Origin: Dysosmobacter welbionis
GTDB taxonomy: Bacteria > Bacillota > Clostridia > Oscillospirales > Oscillospiraceae
NCBI RefSeq assembly: GCF_005121165.3
Contig: NZ_CP034413.3
Location: 1,922,001-1,986,000 of the forward strand
Length of the DNA: 64,000 nt
Direction of reading: 5' to 3'
In this document: piece by piece, positions 25,636 through 34,173 of the stretch
Numbering within the stretch: the first letter of the stretch is position 1
Layout: the number at the start of each line of letters is the position of its first letter
Translations under genes and position numbers: made by a program
Notes under the pieces: model-generated
What the model saw: only the letters and a program-made list of their open reading frames with translations
Database searches by the model: none
What the model was told of the DNA's origin: nothing

Positions 25636-27504
25636 ATGAGCGAACCCTTTGTCTTTGATCCCCGCTGCGACCTGTGCAAGGAGCCCTTCGGCGCCGTCCC
25701 CTGCGGAACGGCGGTCACCTTTCACTGCCGCCCCCTGGCCACGGAGGGCTTTTCCCACTGCGCACTGGTCCTCTCCTGTGAGTTTTCCGGGACGCAGCGG
25801 GAGCAGGAACTACCCCTGGAGGGCTTCGCAGGCGAGCGGCTTTGCTTTTCCGGCACACTGACCGCGCCGGAGCTGCCCGATCTTCTCTGGTATCACTTCC
25901 GCTTCTGGCGGGAGGACGGCACCGGCTGTCTGCTGGACAAGACCGGCTACCGCAGTGACGGACAGGCCGTGTCCTGGCAGCTGACGGTCTACCAGGAAAG
26001 CCGTACGCCCGGCTGGTTTGGGGCAGGTGTGACATACCAAATTTTTCCAGATCGTTTCTGCCGTCTGGTACCCGTGGACCCTGCGGGTCTGGTTGGCCGG
26101 CGCTGGGTCCACGAGGACTGGGATGACACGCCGGAGTGGCGGCCGGATCCGGATGGGGAGATCCGCAACCGGGACTTCTTTGGTGGCACTCTGGCGGGGA
26201 TCACGTCGAAACTGGACGATTTGAAGGCCCTTGGTGTCACCACGCTGTACCTCTGCCCCATTTTCGAGTCCGCCTCCAACCACCGTTATAACACAGCGGA
26301 CTATACCCGCATCGACCCCATGCTGGGCACGGAGGCCGATTTCCGCGCTCTCTGCGCCCAGGCCCGACAGCGGGGGATGCGGGTGATTTTGGACGGCGTG
26401 TTCAACCACACCGGATCCCAGAGCATGTACTTCAATGCCGATGGCTATTACCCCACTTTGGGCGCAGCCCAGAGCCAGGATTCTCCCTGGTACAGCTGGT
26501 ACCGGTTCCACCACTGGCCGGATTCCTACGACTCTTGGTGGGGCATCCGCACTCTGCCAGCGGTGGAGGAGTCCTCTCCCTCTTATGTGGATTTCATCAT
26601 TGACGGCAAGGACTCCATTATCCGCCGGTGGCTGCGTGCCGGAGCTTCCGGCTGGCGACTGGATGTGGCGGATGAGCTGCCGGACTGGTTTCTGGAGAAG
26701 ATCCGCGCCGCCATGGAGGAGACGGCCCCTGACAGCGTCCTGATCGGCGAGGTGTGGGAGGACGGCTCCAATAAGATCGCCTACTCCCAGCGGCGGCGGT
26801 ATCTGCTGGGCAGTGAGACCCACGGGCTGATGAACTACCCCTTCCGCACGGCGCTGCTGGCCTATGTCTCCGGCGGGGATGCCGATGACTTTCGGGAGGC
26901 CATGGAGACCCTGCGGGAGAACTATCCTCCGGCGGCCTTTTACTCCGCCATGAACTTTTTGGGCACCCACGATACCCCCCGCATCCTGACGCTGCTGGGT
27001 GCGGACCGAACGCCGGACACCAAGGCGGAGCGGGCCTCCTACCGGCTTTTGCCCCGGGAGCGGGCAGCGGGCATCGCCAAGCTGCGGCTGGCGGCGCTGG
27101 TGCTGTTCACCTTCCCCGGCTCTCCCATGATCTATTACGGGGATGAGGCCGGGATGGAGGGCTTTGAGGACCCTCTGAATCGGGGAACCTACCCCTGGGG
27201 CCGGGAAGACCGGGACCTGCTGGCGTGGTTCACCCGGCTGGGTGCCCTGCGGAATGCGTATCCAGCCCTGCAGTCCGGCACCATCTCCTGGCTCTACACC
27301 GCAGGTCCTTTGTTGATTTTTGCCCGGCAGAACGGTGACCAGCGGCTGACCACAGCCGTCAACGCCTCACCGGACTCCCACACTGTCACACTGCTGTGGG
27401 AAGGCGCTGGCCCCACTGATCTCCTCACCGGAGATACTCTTCCCTGTTCCGGCGGTGTTCTGCACTTGCAGCTGCCGCCCTGGGGCTGCCGTCTTTTGCT
27501 GTGA
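25636..27504 (+). CDS. Glycoside hydrolase family 13 alpha-glucosidase/amylase
   Basis: A cytoplasmic 622-residue GH13 enzyme of the neopullulanase/cyclomaltodextrinase type. A beta-sandwich N-terminal module (1-125) precedes the barrel, which contains the four conserved regions: DGVFNHTG (I), GWRLDVADE (II, Asp nucleophile), GEVWED (III, Glu acid/base) and FLGTHDTPR (IV, Asp). No signal peptide is present, so it would act on imported malto-oligosaccharides. It lies 14 nt after the PBP2 gene and may share its transcript. A parS-containing hairpin follows. Confidence 0.93.
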   Translation: MSEPFVFDPRCDLCKEPFGAVPCGTAVTFHCRPLATEGFSHCALVLSCEFSGTQREQELPLEGFAGERLCFSGTLTAPELPDLLWYHFRFWREDGTGCLLDKTGYRSDGQAVSWQLTVYQESRTPGWFGAGVTYQIFPDRFCRLVPVDPAGLVGRRWVHEDWDDTPEWRPDPDGEIRNRDFFGGTLAGITSKLDDLKALGVTTLYLCPIFESASNHRYNTADYTRIDPMLGTEADFRALCAQARQRGMRVILDGVFNHTGSQSMYFNADGYYPTLGAAQSQDSPWYSWYRFHHWPDSYDSWWGIRTLPAVEESSPSYVDFIIDGKDSIIRRWLRAGASGWRLDVADELPDWFLEKIRAAMEETAPDSVLIGEVWEDGSNKIAYSQRRRYLLGSETHGLMNYPFRTALLAYVSGGDADDFREAMETLRENYPPAAFYSAMNFLGTHDTPRILTLLGADRTPDTKAERASYRLLPRERAAGIAKLRLAALVLFTFPGSPMIYYGDEAGMEGFEDPLNRGTYPWGREDRDLLAWFTRLGALRNAYPALQSGTISWLYTAGPLLIFARQNGDQRLTTAVNASPDSHTVTLLWEGAGPTDLLTGDTLPCSGGVLHLQLPPWGCRLLL

Positions 27505-27510
27505 CCGGCT

Positions 27511-27545
27511 GCGGATGTTTCACGTGAAACATCCGCGGCTCTTTT
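27511..27545 (+). terminator. Terminator-like hairpin containing parS
   Basis: The first parS palindrome is extended on both sides (GCGGA ... TCCGC) to a 26-bp perfect palindrome at 27511-27536, followed by GGCTCTTTTT. The geometry is that of an intrinsic terminator for the GH13 gene. Confidence 0.55.
27516..27531. promoter_or_regulatory. parS site 1
   Basis: TGTTTCACGTGAAACA, the exact 16-bp consensus bound by ParB/Spo0J as a nucleation site for chromosome segregation, 161 bp before the parA start. Confidence 0.97.
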
Positions 27546-27554
27546 TCTGCCGTT

Positions 27555-27570
27555 TGTTTCACGTGAAACA
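27555..27570. promoter_or_regulatory. parS site 2
   Basis: A second perfect TGTTTCACGTGAAACA, 39 bp from site 1 and 38 bp upstream of the parA -35 box. Confidence 0.97.
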
Positions 27571-27607
27571 TTTTCTCTTCCTTTTCTCTGCTTTTCCGCT
27601 TTTCTCC

Positions 27608-27636
27608 TTGCAACGGCCGTCCACGCTTGCTATAAT
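27608..27636 (+). promoter_or_regulatory. parAB promoter
   Basis: TTGCAA (27608-27613), 17 nt, TATAAT (27631-27636), giving a leader of about 50 nt before parA. Being next to two parS sites, it may be repressed by spreading ParB. Confidence 0.7.
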
Positions 27637-27691
27637 AAATGAGCATAAGCATTTCTACCTTATTGGGTATTTTCAGAAAGTAGGTGCCCAC

Positions 27692-28450
27692 GTGGCAAAA
27701 ACCATTGCGATTGTGAATCAAAAAGGCGGCGTGGGGAAAACAACCACCTGTGTGAATCTCGCCGCGGCCTTGACGGAGGCCGGGCAGCGCATCCTCCTGT
27801 GTGATTTTGATCCTCAGGCCAATTCCACTTCTGGAATGGGCGTGGACAAGACGGTCTCCAAGGGAATCTACGATGCCCTGATCGGCGAAGTGCCGGTGGA
27901 GGACGCCCTGGTGCACACCAAATACGGCGATGTTCTCCCCTCCAACAAGGCGCTGGCCGGCGCCGGGATCGAACTGATCGGCATGGAGCGCCGGGAATTC
28001 CTTCTGCGGGACGCGCTGGACAAGGTAAAAGATCGCTACGACTTCCTGTTCATCGACTGCCCCCCCTCTCTGGAACTGCTGACGCTGAACGCCCTCTGCG
28101 CCGCGGACGCCATCCTGGTGCCGGTGCAGGGCGAATACTACGCTCTGGAGGGCCTCAGTGACCTGATGAACACGGTGCGGATCGTCCGCAGGTCCCTGAA
28201 TCCCCGGCTGGAACTGGACGGCGTGCTGCTGACCATGTTTGACGGGCGGACCAATTTGGCCTTGCAGGTGGCGGAGGAAGTGAAGCACTACTTCCCCGGC
28301 AAGGTCTATGCCACTGTGATCCCCCGGAACGTGCGCCTCAGCGAGGCGCCCAGCCACGGCAAGCCCATCACCGCCTATGATCGGACCTCCCGGGGCGCGG
28401 AGGCCTACACCGCCTTTGCGGCGGAGTTTCTGAAAAAGCAAAGCGCCTGA
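27692..28450 (+). CDS. parA: Chromosome partitioning ATPase ParA (Soj)
   Basis: A 252-residue ParA/Soj ATPase: deviant Walker A KGGVGKTTT near the N-terminus, DFDPQANST, DFLFIDCPPSL (Walker B) and the GEYYALEGL segment. The N-terminus starts directly at MAKTIAIVNQ with no regulatory extension, as in the small chromosomal Soj type. The GTG at 27692 was chosen because homologues begin here and AAAGTAGGTG lies upstream. parB follows 22 nt later. It drives origin segregation and in Bacillus also tunes DnaA. Confidence 0.97.
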   Translation: MAKTIAIVNQKGGVGKTTTCVNLAAALTEAGQRILLCDFDPQANSTSGMGVDKTVSKGIYDALIGEVPVEDALVHTKYGDVLPSNKALAGAGIELIGMERREFLLRDALDKVKDRYDFLFIDCPPSLELLTLNALCAADAILVPVQGEYYALEGLSDLMNTVRIVRRSLNPRLELDGVLLTMFDGRTNLALQVAEEVKHYFPGKVYATVIPRNVRLSEAPSHGKPITAYDRTSRGAEAYTAFAAEFLKKQSA

Positions 28451-28472
28451 TTCTCTGGAAAGGAGCGTTCCC

Positions 28473-29351
28473 ATGGCATCCAAGAAACCCTCCGGCCTCG
28501 GCCGGGGTCTCGGCGCCCTGCTGGGCGACGACGTATTGAAGGCGGAGAGCACCGGCAGCCTGTACCTGCCCATTTCCCAGGTGGAAAGCTGTTCCTCCCA
28601 GCCCCGCAAGCACTTTGACGAGGCATCCCTGGCAGAACTGGCCGACTCCATCCGAGAGCACGGTATCATCCAGCCTCTTACCGTCCGGAAGCTGGCCTCC
28701 GGCTACTATCAGATCATCGCCGGAGAACGGCGCTGGCGGGCTGCGCGGCTGGCGGGCCTTCAGGAAGTGCCCGTCATTGTCATGGAGGCCGATGACCGCA
28801 AGGCCGCCGAGCTGGCCATGATCGAAAACCTCCAGCGGGAGGATCTGAACCCCATAGAGGAAGCCGCTGGCTTCCAGTCCCTGATGGAAACGTATCACAT
28901 GACCCAGGAGGAGGCCGCGTCCCGAGTGGGCAAATCCCGCAGCGCCGTGGCCAACGCGCTGCGGCTGCTGTCCCTGACGCCGCCGGTGGCCAAGCTGGTG
29001 GAGGAGGGAAAGCTCTCCGCCGGTCACGCTCGGGCGCTGCTGCCCCTCTCCCCCGCCCTGCAGGAAAACGCCGCTGGCGCCGTGATCTCCGGCGGCCTCT
29101 CTGTCCGCCAGACGGAGGCCCTGGCCAAGCGGCTGAGTCTGGAAAAGCCGGAAAAAGCCCCCGCGCCGAAGGGAATCGACTATGCCGCGGAGGCGCAGAA
29201 GGAGTTGAGCTCCAAGCTGGGCCGGGGGGTGCGGATCGTCACCGGCCGCAAAAAGGGCCGGATTGAGCTGGAATACTACGGCATTGACGACCTCAACGAC
29301 CTGCTGGAGGCCCTGGCGATGCTCCGGGCAAAGCAAACGAAAACCCCCTGA
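28473..29351 (+). CDS. parB: Chromosome partitioning protein ParB (Spo0J)
   Basis: A 292-residue ParB CTPase clamp. Visible are a basic start (KKPSGLGRGLGALLGDD), the arginine box GERRWRAARLAG and ENLQREDLNP of the CTP-binding domain, and the parS-reading helix-turn-helix MTQEEAASRVGKSRSAVANA. The C-terminal dimerisation domain ends LLEALAML. AAAGGAG precedes the ATG. Three exact parS sites flank the pair (two upstream, one after the next gene). Confidence 0.97.
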   Translation: MASKKPSGLGRGLGALLGDDVLKAESTGSLYLPISQVESCSSQPRKHFDEASLAELADSIREHGIIQPLTVRKLASGYYQIIAGERRWRAARLAGLQEVPVIVMEADDRKAAELAMIENLQREDLNPIEEAAGFQSLMETYHMTQEEAASRVGKSRSAVANALRLLSLTPPVAKLVEEGKLSAGHARALLPLSPALQENAAGAVISGGLSVRQTEALAKRLSLEKPEKAPAPKGIDYAAEAQKELSSKLGRGVRIVTGRKKGRIELEYYGIDDLNDLLEALAMLRAKQTKTP

Positions 29352-29371
29352 TTGGGAAAGGATGATCTGCC

Positions 29372-29902
29372 ATGAAATTTGAAAAACGCAGCGGAGACGA
29401 AGCGGAGACACCCTCCTCTGCTCCGGAGGAAACGCCCTCCACCGGGAAAAAGCCCGTTGTCATCTATATCATGATCCTGTTCATCGTGGCCTTTCTGCTG
29501 ATGGCGCTGTCCTTTCTAATGCACCAGCGGAGCAACTCCGAGGTGATTGGGGAGCTTCAGGACTCCGTCACTGCCATGCAGGAGGTACAGGCCACGCAGG
29601 ACGCCCTGCTGGACCTGCAAAACCAGCTGGATGAAGCCCAGACCACCATCGACGCGCTGGAGTCCTCCGCAGAGGAAACTGACGCCGCCTTGGCGGAGGC
29701 CCAGCGGGAGAACCAGGCACTGCTGGCTCTGTACACCATTCAGCAGCAGTATTCTGCGGGAGATCTGGCGGGCTGTCAAGCCAGCATCGACGCCTTCGAG
29801 GCGTCTGAATACCGGGACGCACTGCCTGAGACTGCTGAGGAGGGTGTCACCCCTCCCTCCCAGCGGTATGCGCAGCTGAAGGAAGCAGCAGAGGCCCGTT
29901 GA
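29372..29902 (+). CDS. Membrane-anchored coiled-coil protein
   Basis: A 176-residue protein: a cytoplasmic acidic/Pro-rich tail (about 1-27), one transmembrane segment (VVIYIMILFIVAFLLMALSFLM), then a coiled coil (residues about 55-115, DALLDLQNQLDEAQTTIDAL) and a short acidic C-terminal region. No family is recognised. It sits between parB and the third parS, so a link to segregation or the envelope is possible, but only by position. AAAGG lies before the ATG. Confidence 0.75.
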   Translation: MKFEKRSGDEAETPSSAPEETPSTGKKPVVIYIMILFIVAFLLMALSFLMHQRSNSEVIGELQDSVTAMQEVQATQDALLDLQNQLDEAQTTIDALESSAEETDAALAEAQRENQALLALYTIQQQYSAGDLAGCQASIDAFEASEYRDALPETAEEGVTPPSQRYAQLKEAAEAR

Positions 29903-29921
29903 GCAGTCAACGGCTGGCCAT

Positions 29922-29937
29922 TGTTTCACGTGAAACA
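29922..29937. promoter_or_regulatory. parS site 3
   Basis: Third perfect TGTTTCACGTGAAACA, in the short gap between the coiled-coil gene and serS, about 2.4 kb from sites 1 and 2. Confidence 0.97.
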
Positions 29938-29969
29938 TGCAACATCAATAAATTGAGGAGAGAATCATC

Positions 29970-31286
29970 ATGCTGGATATCAAATTTATCCGGGAGAATC
30001 CGGATGCCGTCCGTGAAAATATCAAAAAGAAGTTTCAGGATGCCAAGCTTCCCCTGGTAGACGAAGTCCTGGACCTGGACTCCAAGCGCCGGGCCGCCAT
30101 TGCGGAGGCGGATCAGCTCCGCTCCAACCGAAACACACTCAGCAAGCAGATCGGCATGCTGATGGGCCAGGCCAAAAAGGACCCCGCCAAGCTGGCGGAG
30201 GCCGAGGCTGTCAAGCAGCAGGTGAAGGAACAGGCGGACCGCTTGGCAGAGCTGGAGAAACAGGAGACGGAGCTGGAGGAAAAGCTCCATCACAATATGC
30301 TGCTGATCCCCCAGATGATCGATTCCTCCGTGCCCATCGGCAAGGATGACAGCGAAAATGTAGAGGTCCAGCGGTTCGGAGCATGTGAAGTCCCCGACTT
30401 CCCCATTCCCTACCACGTGGATATCATGGAGTCCTTCAACGGCATCGACCTGGATGCCGCCGGGCGGGTCTCCGGCAGCGGCTTTTACTACCTGCTGGGC
30501 GACATTGCCCGGCTCCATGAGGCGGTGCTGGCCTACGGCCGGGACTTCATGATCGACAAGGGCTTCACCTACTGCATCCCCCCCTTCATGATCCACGGCA
30601 ACGTGGTGGAGGGCGTTATGAGCCAGACAGACATGGACGGCATGATGTACAAGATCGAAGGGGAGGACCTGTACCTGATCGGCACCAGCGAGCACTCCAT
30701 GATCGGCCGGTTCATTGACCAGATCCTGCCGGCTGAGAGCCTGCCCCAGACCCTTACCTCCTACTCCCCCTGTTTCCGCAAGGAGAAAGGTGCCCACGGC
30801 ATCGAGGAGCGTGGCATCTACCGCATCCACCAGTTTGAAAAGCAGGAGATGATCGTAGTCTGTAAGCCCGAGGAGTCCAAGGACTGGTATGAGAAGCTGT
30901 GGCGGATGTCCGTGGAGCTGTTCCGCTCTCTGGATATTCCGGTGCGGCAGCTGGAGTGCTGCTCCGGCGACCTGGCAGATCTAAAGGTCAAGTCCTGCGA
31001 TATCGAGGCCTGGTCTCCCCGCCAGCAGAAGTTCTTTGAGGTGTGCTCCTGCTCCAATCTGGGGGACGCCCAGGCCCGCCGTCTGCGCATCCGCTATAAG
31101 GATGAAAATGGCAAAATGCAGCTGTGCCACACCCTGAATAACACCTGCGTGGCCCCGCCCCGGATGCTGATCGCCTTCCTGGAGAACAACCTCCAGGCCG
31201 ACGGCACTGTCCGCATCCCCCAGGTCCTGCGGCCCTATATGGGCGGCAAGGAATTGCTGGTCCCCGCGGAAAAATCCAATTTGTAA
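29970..31286 (+). CDS. serS: Seryl-tRNA synthetase
   Basis: A class II synthetase of 438 residues. The N-terminal long antiparallel coiled coil that grips the tRNA-Ser variable arm spans about 28-105. The catalytic core has motif 2 (CFRKEKGAHGIEERGIYRIH) and motif 3 (LIAFLENNLQADGTVRIP, then VLRPYMGG). GAGGAGAG precedes the ATG. No T-box is visible in the 67-bp spacer, unlike the other synthetase genes here; parS site 3 occupies part of it. Confidence 0.98.
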   Translation: MLDIKFIRENPDAVRENIKKKFQDAKLPLVDEVLDLDSKRRAAIAEADQLRSNRNTLSKQIGMLMGQAKKDPAKLAEAEAVKQQVKEQADRLAELEKQETELEEKLHHNMLLIPQMIDSSVPIGKDDSENVEVQRFGACEVPDFPIPYHVDIMESFNGIDLDAAGRVSGSGFYYLLGDIARLHEAVLAYGRDFMIDKGFTYCIPPFMIHGNVVEGVMSQTDMDGMMYKIEGEDLYLIGTSEHSMIGRFIDQILPAESLPQTLTSYSPCFRKEKGAHGIEERGIYRIHQFEKQEMIVVCKPEESKDWYEKLWRMSVELFRSLDIPVRQLECCSGDLADLKVKSCDIEAWSPRQQKFFEVCSCSNLGDAQARRLRIRYKDENGKMQLCHTLNNTCVAPPRMLIAFLENNLQADGTVRIPQVLRPYMGGKELLVPAEKSNL

Positions 31287-31471
31287 TTTTTTGTTTTATT
31301 TATACAAATCGTTGAACCCGTTTCCAGCCGTTGGAGCGGCGCGCAGCCCTGCTCCGGATCATTCGGTGCCCCTCCAGCGGCTCCATTCGGGTCAAATCTC
31401 TGAAAGCCTTGGGCTCCAATGGTTACAGCATACGTACACAGGCGCCCATTCATTTCACACAGGAGAGTCCC

Positions 31472-31918
31472 ATGACTGAACTTACCAAAAAGACCACCGG
31501 CTTCCTGGCGGAGTTTCGCCAATTCATTGCCAGAGGAAATGTGCTGGATATGGCGGTGGGCGTCATCATCGGCGGCGCCTTCGGCAAAATTTCCACCTCC
31601 CTGGTCAACGATATCCTGATGCCCCTGCTCTCCCTGCTCACCGGCGGCGCGGACTTCTCCCAATGGCAATGGGTCCTGCGGGAGGCGGTGTATGACGCCG
31701 GCGGCAGCGAAGTGCGCGCCGCTGTTGCCATCAATTACGGCTCTTTTCTCTCCACTATTCTGGACTTCCTCATCATCGCCTTTGCGGTCTTCTGCCTCAT
31801 CAAAGCTATCAACCGCTTCCACCGAAAGAAGGAGGCCGCTCCTCCTCCCCCGCCCCAGCCCTCGCAGGAGGAAGTGCTGCTGGCGGAGATCCGAGACCTG
31901 CTGAAGGAGAGGACATGA
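31472..31918 (+). CDS. mscL: Large-conductance mechanosensitive channel MscL
   Basis: A 148-residue channel opening under membrane tension. The N-terminal helix and TM1 are clear ([30 protein letters not shown]), TM2 is [19 protein letters not shown] and the C-terminal bundle helix follows a Pro-rich linker ([12 protein letters not shown]). AGGAGAG lies before the ATG at 31472. The 185-bp spacer from serS (31287-31471) shows nothing I can name. It overlaps rsmG by 4 nt. Confidence 0.96.
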   Translation: MTELTKKTTGFLAEFRQFIARGNVLDMAVGVIIGGAFGKISTSLVNDILMPLLSLLTGGADFSQWQWVLREAVYDAGGSEVRAAVAINYGSFLSTILDFLIIAFAVFCLIKAINRFHRKKEAAPPPPPQPSQEEVLLAEIRDLLKERT

Positions 31919-32613
31919 TGGAACAGCGCCTGCAATCGGGTCTTGCCGCCCTGAACCTCCCTGTGGAGGGAATCCCTGCTCTGGTCCGGTATGGGGATCT
32001 GCTGATCGAGACCAACAAGGTGATGAACCTCACCGCCATTACGGACCCGGAGGATGTGGCCACTCTCCACTTTTTGGACAGCGCCGCCCTGCTGACCCTG
32101 GAGTCCTTTTCCGGAAAGTCCGTGGTGGACGTCGGCACCGGTGCCGGTTTTCCCGGTCTGCCCCTGCGGGTGCTGGAGCCCTCCATCCGCCTGACGCTGC
32201 TGGACTCCCTGAACAAGCGCATCCAGTTCCTGGAGACGGTGTGCCGGGAGCTGGACCTCCCCGATGTGGCCTGCGTCCACGCCCGGGCGGAGGAATTTGC
32301 CGCGGAGCACCGGGAAACCTTTGATTTAGCGGTCTCCCGGGCAGTGGCGGCCCTGCCGGTGCTGTGTGAGCTGTGCCTGCCGCAGGTAAAGCCCGGCGGG
32401 AAGTTCCTGGCCATGAAATCCGTGGAGTCAGACGCGGAGCTGGCCGCCTCACAGCACGCCATTGCGATCCTGGGCGGCGCCGTGGAGGCGGTCCGGGACT
32501 ATGCCATCCCCGGTACAGATGTGCGCCACCGGCTGATCGTGGTGGAAAAAGTGAAAAAAACTCCGGAAAAATATCCGAGAATGTTTGCAAAAATCAAGAA
32601 GAATCCCTTATAA
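31915..32613 (+). CDS. rsmG: 16S rRNA (guanine527-N7)-methyltransferase
   Basis: RsmG (GidB) methylates G527 of 16S rRNA using S-adenosylmethionine. The 232 residues show [20 protein letters not shown], the SAM-binding [16 protein letters not shown] and [22 protein letters not shown]. Its start overlaps the mscL stop (ATGATG). In most Firmicutes rsmG sits beside mnmG and upstream of the par genes on the origin's left side. Here order and direction differ. Confidence 0.96.
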   Translation: MMEQRLQSGLAALNLPVEGIPALVRYGDLLIETNKVMNLTAITDPEDVATLHFLDSAALLTLESFSGKSVVDVGTGAGFPGLPLRVLEPSIRLTLLDSLNKRIQFLETVCRELDLPDVACVHARAEEFAAEHRETFDLAVSRAVAALPVLCELCLPQVKPGGKFLAMKSVESDAELAASQHAIAILGGAVEAVRDYAIPGTDVRHRLIVVEKVKKTPEKYPRMFAKIKKNPL

Positions 32614-32614
32614 T
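32585..32614 (+). promoter_or_regulatory. Possible promoter of the minD-like gene
   Basis: TTGCAA (32585-32590), 18 nt, TATAAT (32609-32614), inside the last codons of rsmG and 35 nt before the next start. Confidence 0.5.
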
Positions 32615-32648
32615 ACATTTGTGAGCAGTTGAAAGGAAGTGCCGCCTG

Positions 32649-33401
32649 ATGACGTCTCCAGGACAGTGCATTGCCGTCGCATCCGGAAAGGGCGGCACCG
32701 GAAAGACCTCCTTTACGGCGGGTGTAGGCGCGGCTCTCGCCCTATCTGGCCGGCGGGTGCTGTGCCTGGACTGCGACATCGGTCTGCGGAATCTGGATCT
32801 GGCCCTGGGCCTGTCGGACCGGACGCTGATGGACTTCTCAGACGTGGCGCAGAACCGCTGTTCCCTGGAACTGGCCGCTGTGGAACACCCCAAGATCCCC
32901 GGCCTTTTCCTGCTGACCGCGCCGGCGCGTCCCCATGGTCGCCCGGTGACGGAGATCCAGATGGCAGATCTGCTGCGGGAGGTACGCAGGCGGTTTGACT
33001 TCTGTCTGCTGGACGCACCTGCGGGCCTGGGGCGGGGCTTTCAGCTGGCCACCTGCGCCGCGGACCGCTGCGTGGTGGTGACCACTGCGGACGCCTCCTC
33101 CCTGCGGGACGCCCAGCACACCGTCATGGAGCTGGATCGCTTCCCATCAGGCGCCCTGCACCTGGTGGTGAATCGGGTGCGCAAAAAGCTGCTGCGCCAG
33201 CTCCACGCCACCATTGACGATGCCATCGACAAGGCCGGCCTGCCGCTGCTGGGAGTGGTCCCCGAGGATGACGCCCTGCCGCTGTGTATGAACCGGGGTG
33301 TGCCCATCCTGCTGGCGGACGGCCAGAGCGCCGCGACTGCCTACCGCAACATTGCGAAACGCCTCCAGGGGGAACGGGTCCCCCTGCTGCGGATCAGATA
33401 G
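32649..33401 (+). CDS. MinD/FlhG-like P-loop ATPase
   Basis: A 250-residue SIMIBI-class ATPase with a deviant Walker A (ASGKGGTGKTSF), CDIGLRNLDLALGL, the switch FCLLDAPAGLGRGF and ADRCVVVTTADASSLRDA. The fold and motifs place it with MinD. A C-terminal amphipathic stretch (YRNIAKRLQGERVPLL) could be a membrane-targeting helix. No minC or minE lies nearby, so it may be an orphan MinD or serve another positioning role. It is followed within 15 nt by the methylglyoxal-synthase-like gene. Confidence 0.85.
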   Translation: MTSPGQCIAVASGKGGTGKTSFTAGVGAALALSGRRVLCLDCDIGLRNLDLALGLSDRTLMDFSDVAQNRCSLELAAVEHPKIPGLFLLTAPARPHGRPVTEIQMADLLREVRRRFDFCLLDAPAGLGRGFQLATCAADRCVVVTTADASSLRDAQHTVMELDRFPSGALHLVVNRVRKKLLRQLHATIDDAIDKAGLPLLGVVPEDDALPLCMNRGVPILLADGQSAATAYRNIAKRLQGERVPLLRIR

Positions 33402-33416
33402 AGAAAGGAGTCTTTC

Positions 33417-33830
33417 ATGAACATCGCCCTCATGTCCCACGACAACAAGAAGGAGCTGATGGTGCAGTTCTGCACCGCCTACGCCGGCATCCTGTCCCAC
33501 CACAACATTTACGCCACCAACACCACTGGCCACATGGTGGCCGACGCCACGGGCCTGAATGTCCACTGCTTCCTGTCCTACGCCCACGGCGGCAGCCAGC
33601 AGATCGGCGCCCGGATCGCATACAACGAATTCGACCTGGTACTCTTCTTCAACGACCCCAACAACGAGGCTATGGTGGGAGATGTTTCCTATATCTCCCG
33701 GCTGTGCGACCAGAACAACATCCCCTTTGCCAGCAATCTGGCCACGGCGGAGGCGCTGGTACTGGGTCTGGCCCGGGGCGATTTGGACTGGCGCTGCATC
33801 GTCAATCCCTCCAACCGTCCCATCGCTTGA
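33417..33830 (+). CDS. Methylglyoxal-synthase-like protein with altered active site
   Basis: A 137-residue MGS-fold protein. MNIALMSHDNKKELM, ATNTTGHMVADATGLNV, GGSQQIGARIAYNE, LVLFFNDPNN and SNLATAEALVLGL align with methylglyoxal synthase, which makes methylglyoxal from dihydroxyacetone phosphate. Two catalytic positions differ: Asp71 of the E. coli enzyme (GGDQQ) is Ser here (GGSQQ), and the His98 region (usually SHEPDV or PHDPDV) reads MVGDV. Asp20 (HD), Asp91 (DP) and probably Asp101 remain. It may bind a phosphate ligand without making methylglyoxal. GAAAGGAG precedes the ATG. Confidence 0.8.
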   Translation: MNIALMSHDNKKELMVQFCTAYAGILSHHNIYATNTTGHMVADATGLNVHCFLSYAHGGSQQIGARIAYNEFDLVLFFNDPNNEAMVGDVSYISRLCDQNNIPFASNLATAEALVLGLARGDLDWRCIVNPSNRPIA

Positions 33831-33855
33831 CATTTTTCCCCAAAGCGCATACAAT
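33827..33855 (+). promoter_or_regulatory. Promoter of the hisS-aspS T-box operon
   Basis: TTGACA (33827-33832), 17 nt, TACAAT (33850-33855). The -35 box overlaps the stop codon of the upstream gene (TGA at 33828-33830). Confidence 0.8.
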
Positions 33856-33861
33856 CACCCT

Positions 33862-34108
33862 GTTGATTCATTTGCACCGCGCGGATGCCGCAGCAGTACT
33901 CCAATCGCCGGCCCCACAGAGAGGGGCGCACCGCTGAGAGCGGCCCGGCCGGCCTGGACGAAGGACAGCGGCGGAGCGGGGGCGGAGACGCCCACGGCAC
34001 CCTCCCCGTAGCACAGGAGGCAAAAAGGAGGCTCTATAGGCCTTGAATTTGGGTGGCACCACGAAGCGGAATCGCTCTCGTCCCAAAGCCGCGGGACGGG
34101 AGCGTTTT
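33862..34108 (+). promoter_or_regulatory. T-box leader of hisS-aspS, aspartate specifier
   Basis: T-box sequence GGGTGGCACCACG at 34051-34063 and a 12-bp terminator stem (34073-34084 with 34093-34104) followed by TTTT. The likely specifier is GAC (33964-33966) in the context GAAGGACAGC, which aligns with GAAAATCACC of the Ile leader, so uncharged tRNA-Asp would be sensed although hisS is the first gene. AGAGAGG near 33919 fits the stem I bulge. Confidence 0.88.
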
Positions 34109-34173
34109 ATCATTTTGCGCCCGCGGTGCATCCCGGGCAGCGACCCGCATCCCACGAAAAAGGAGTTTTGACG

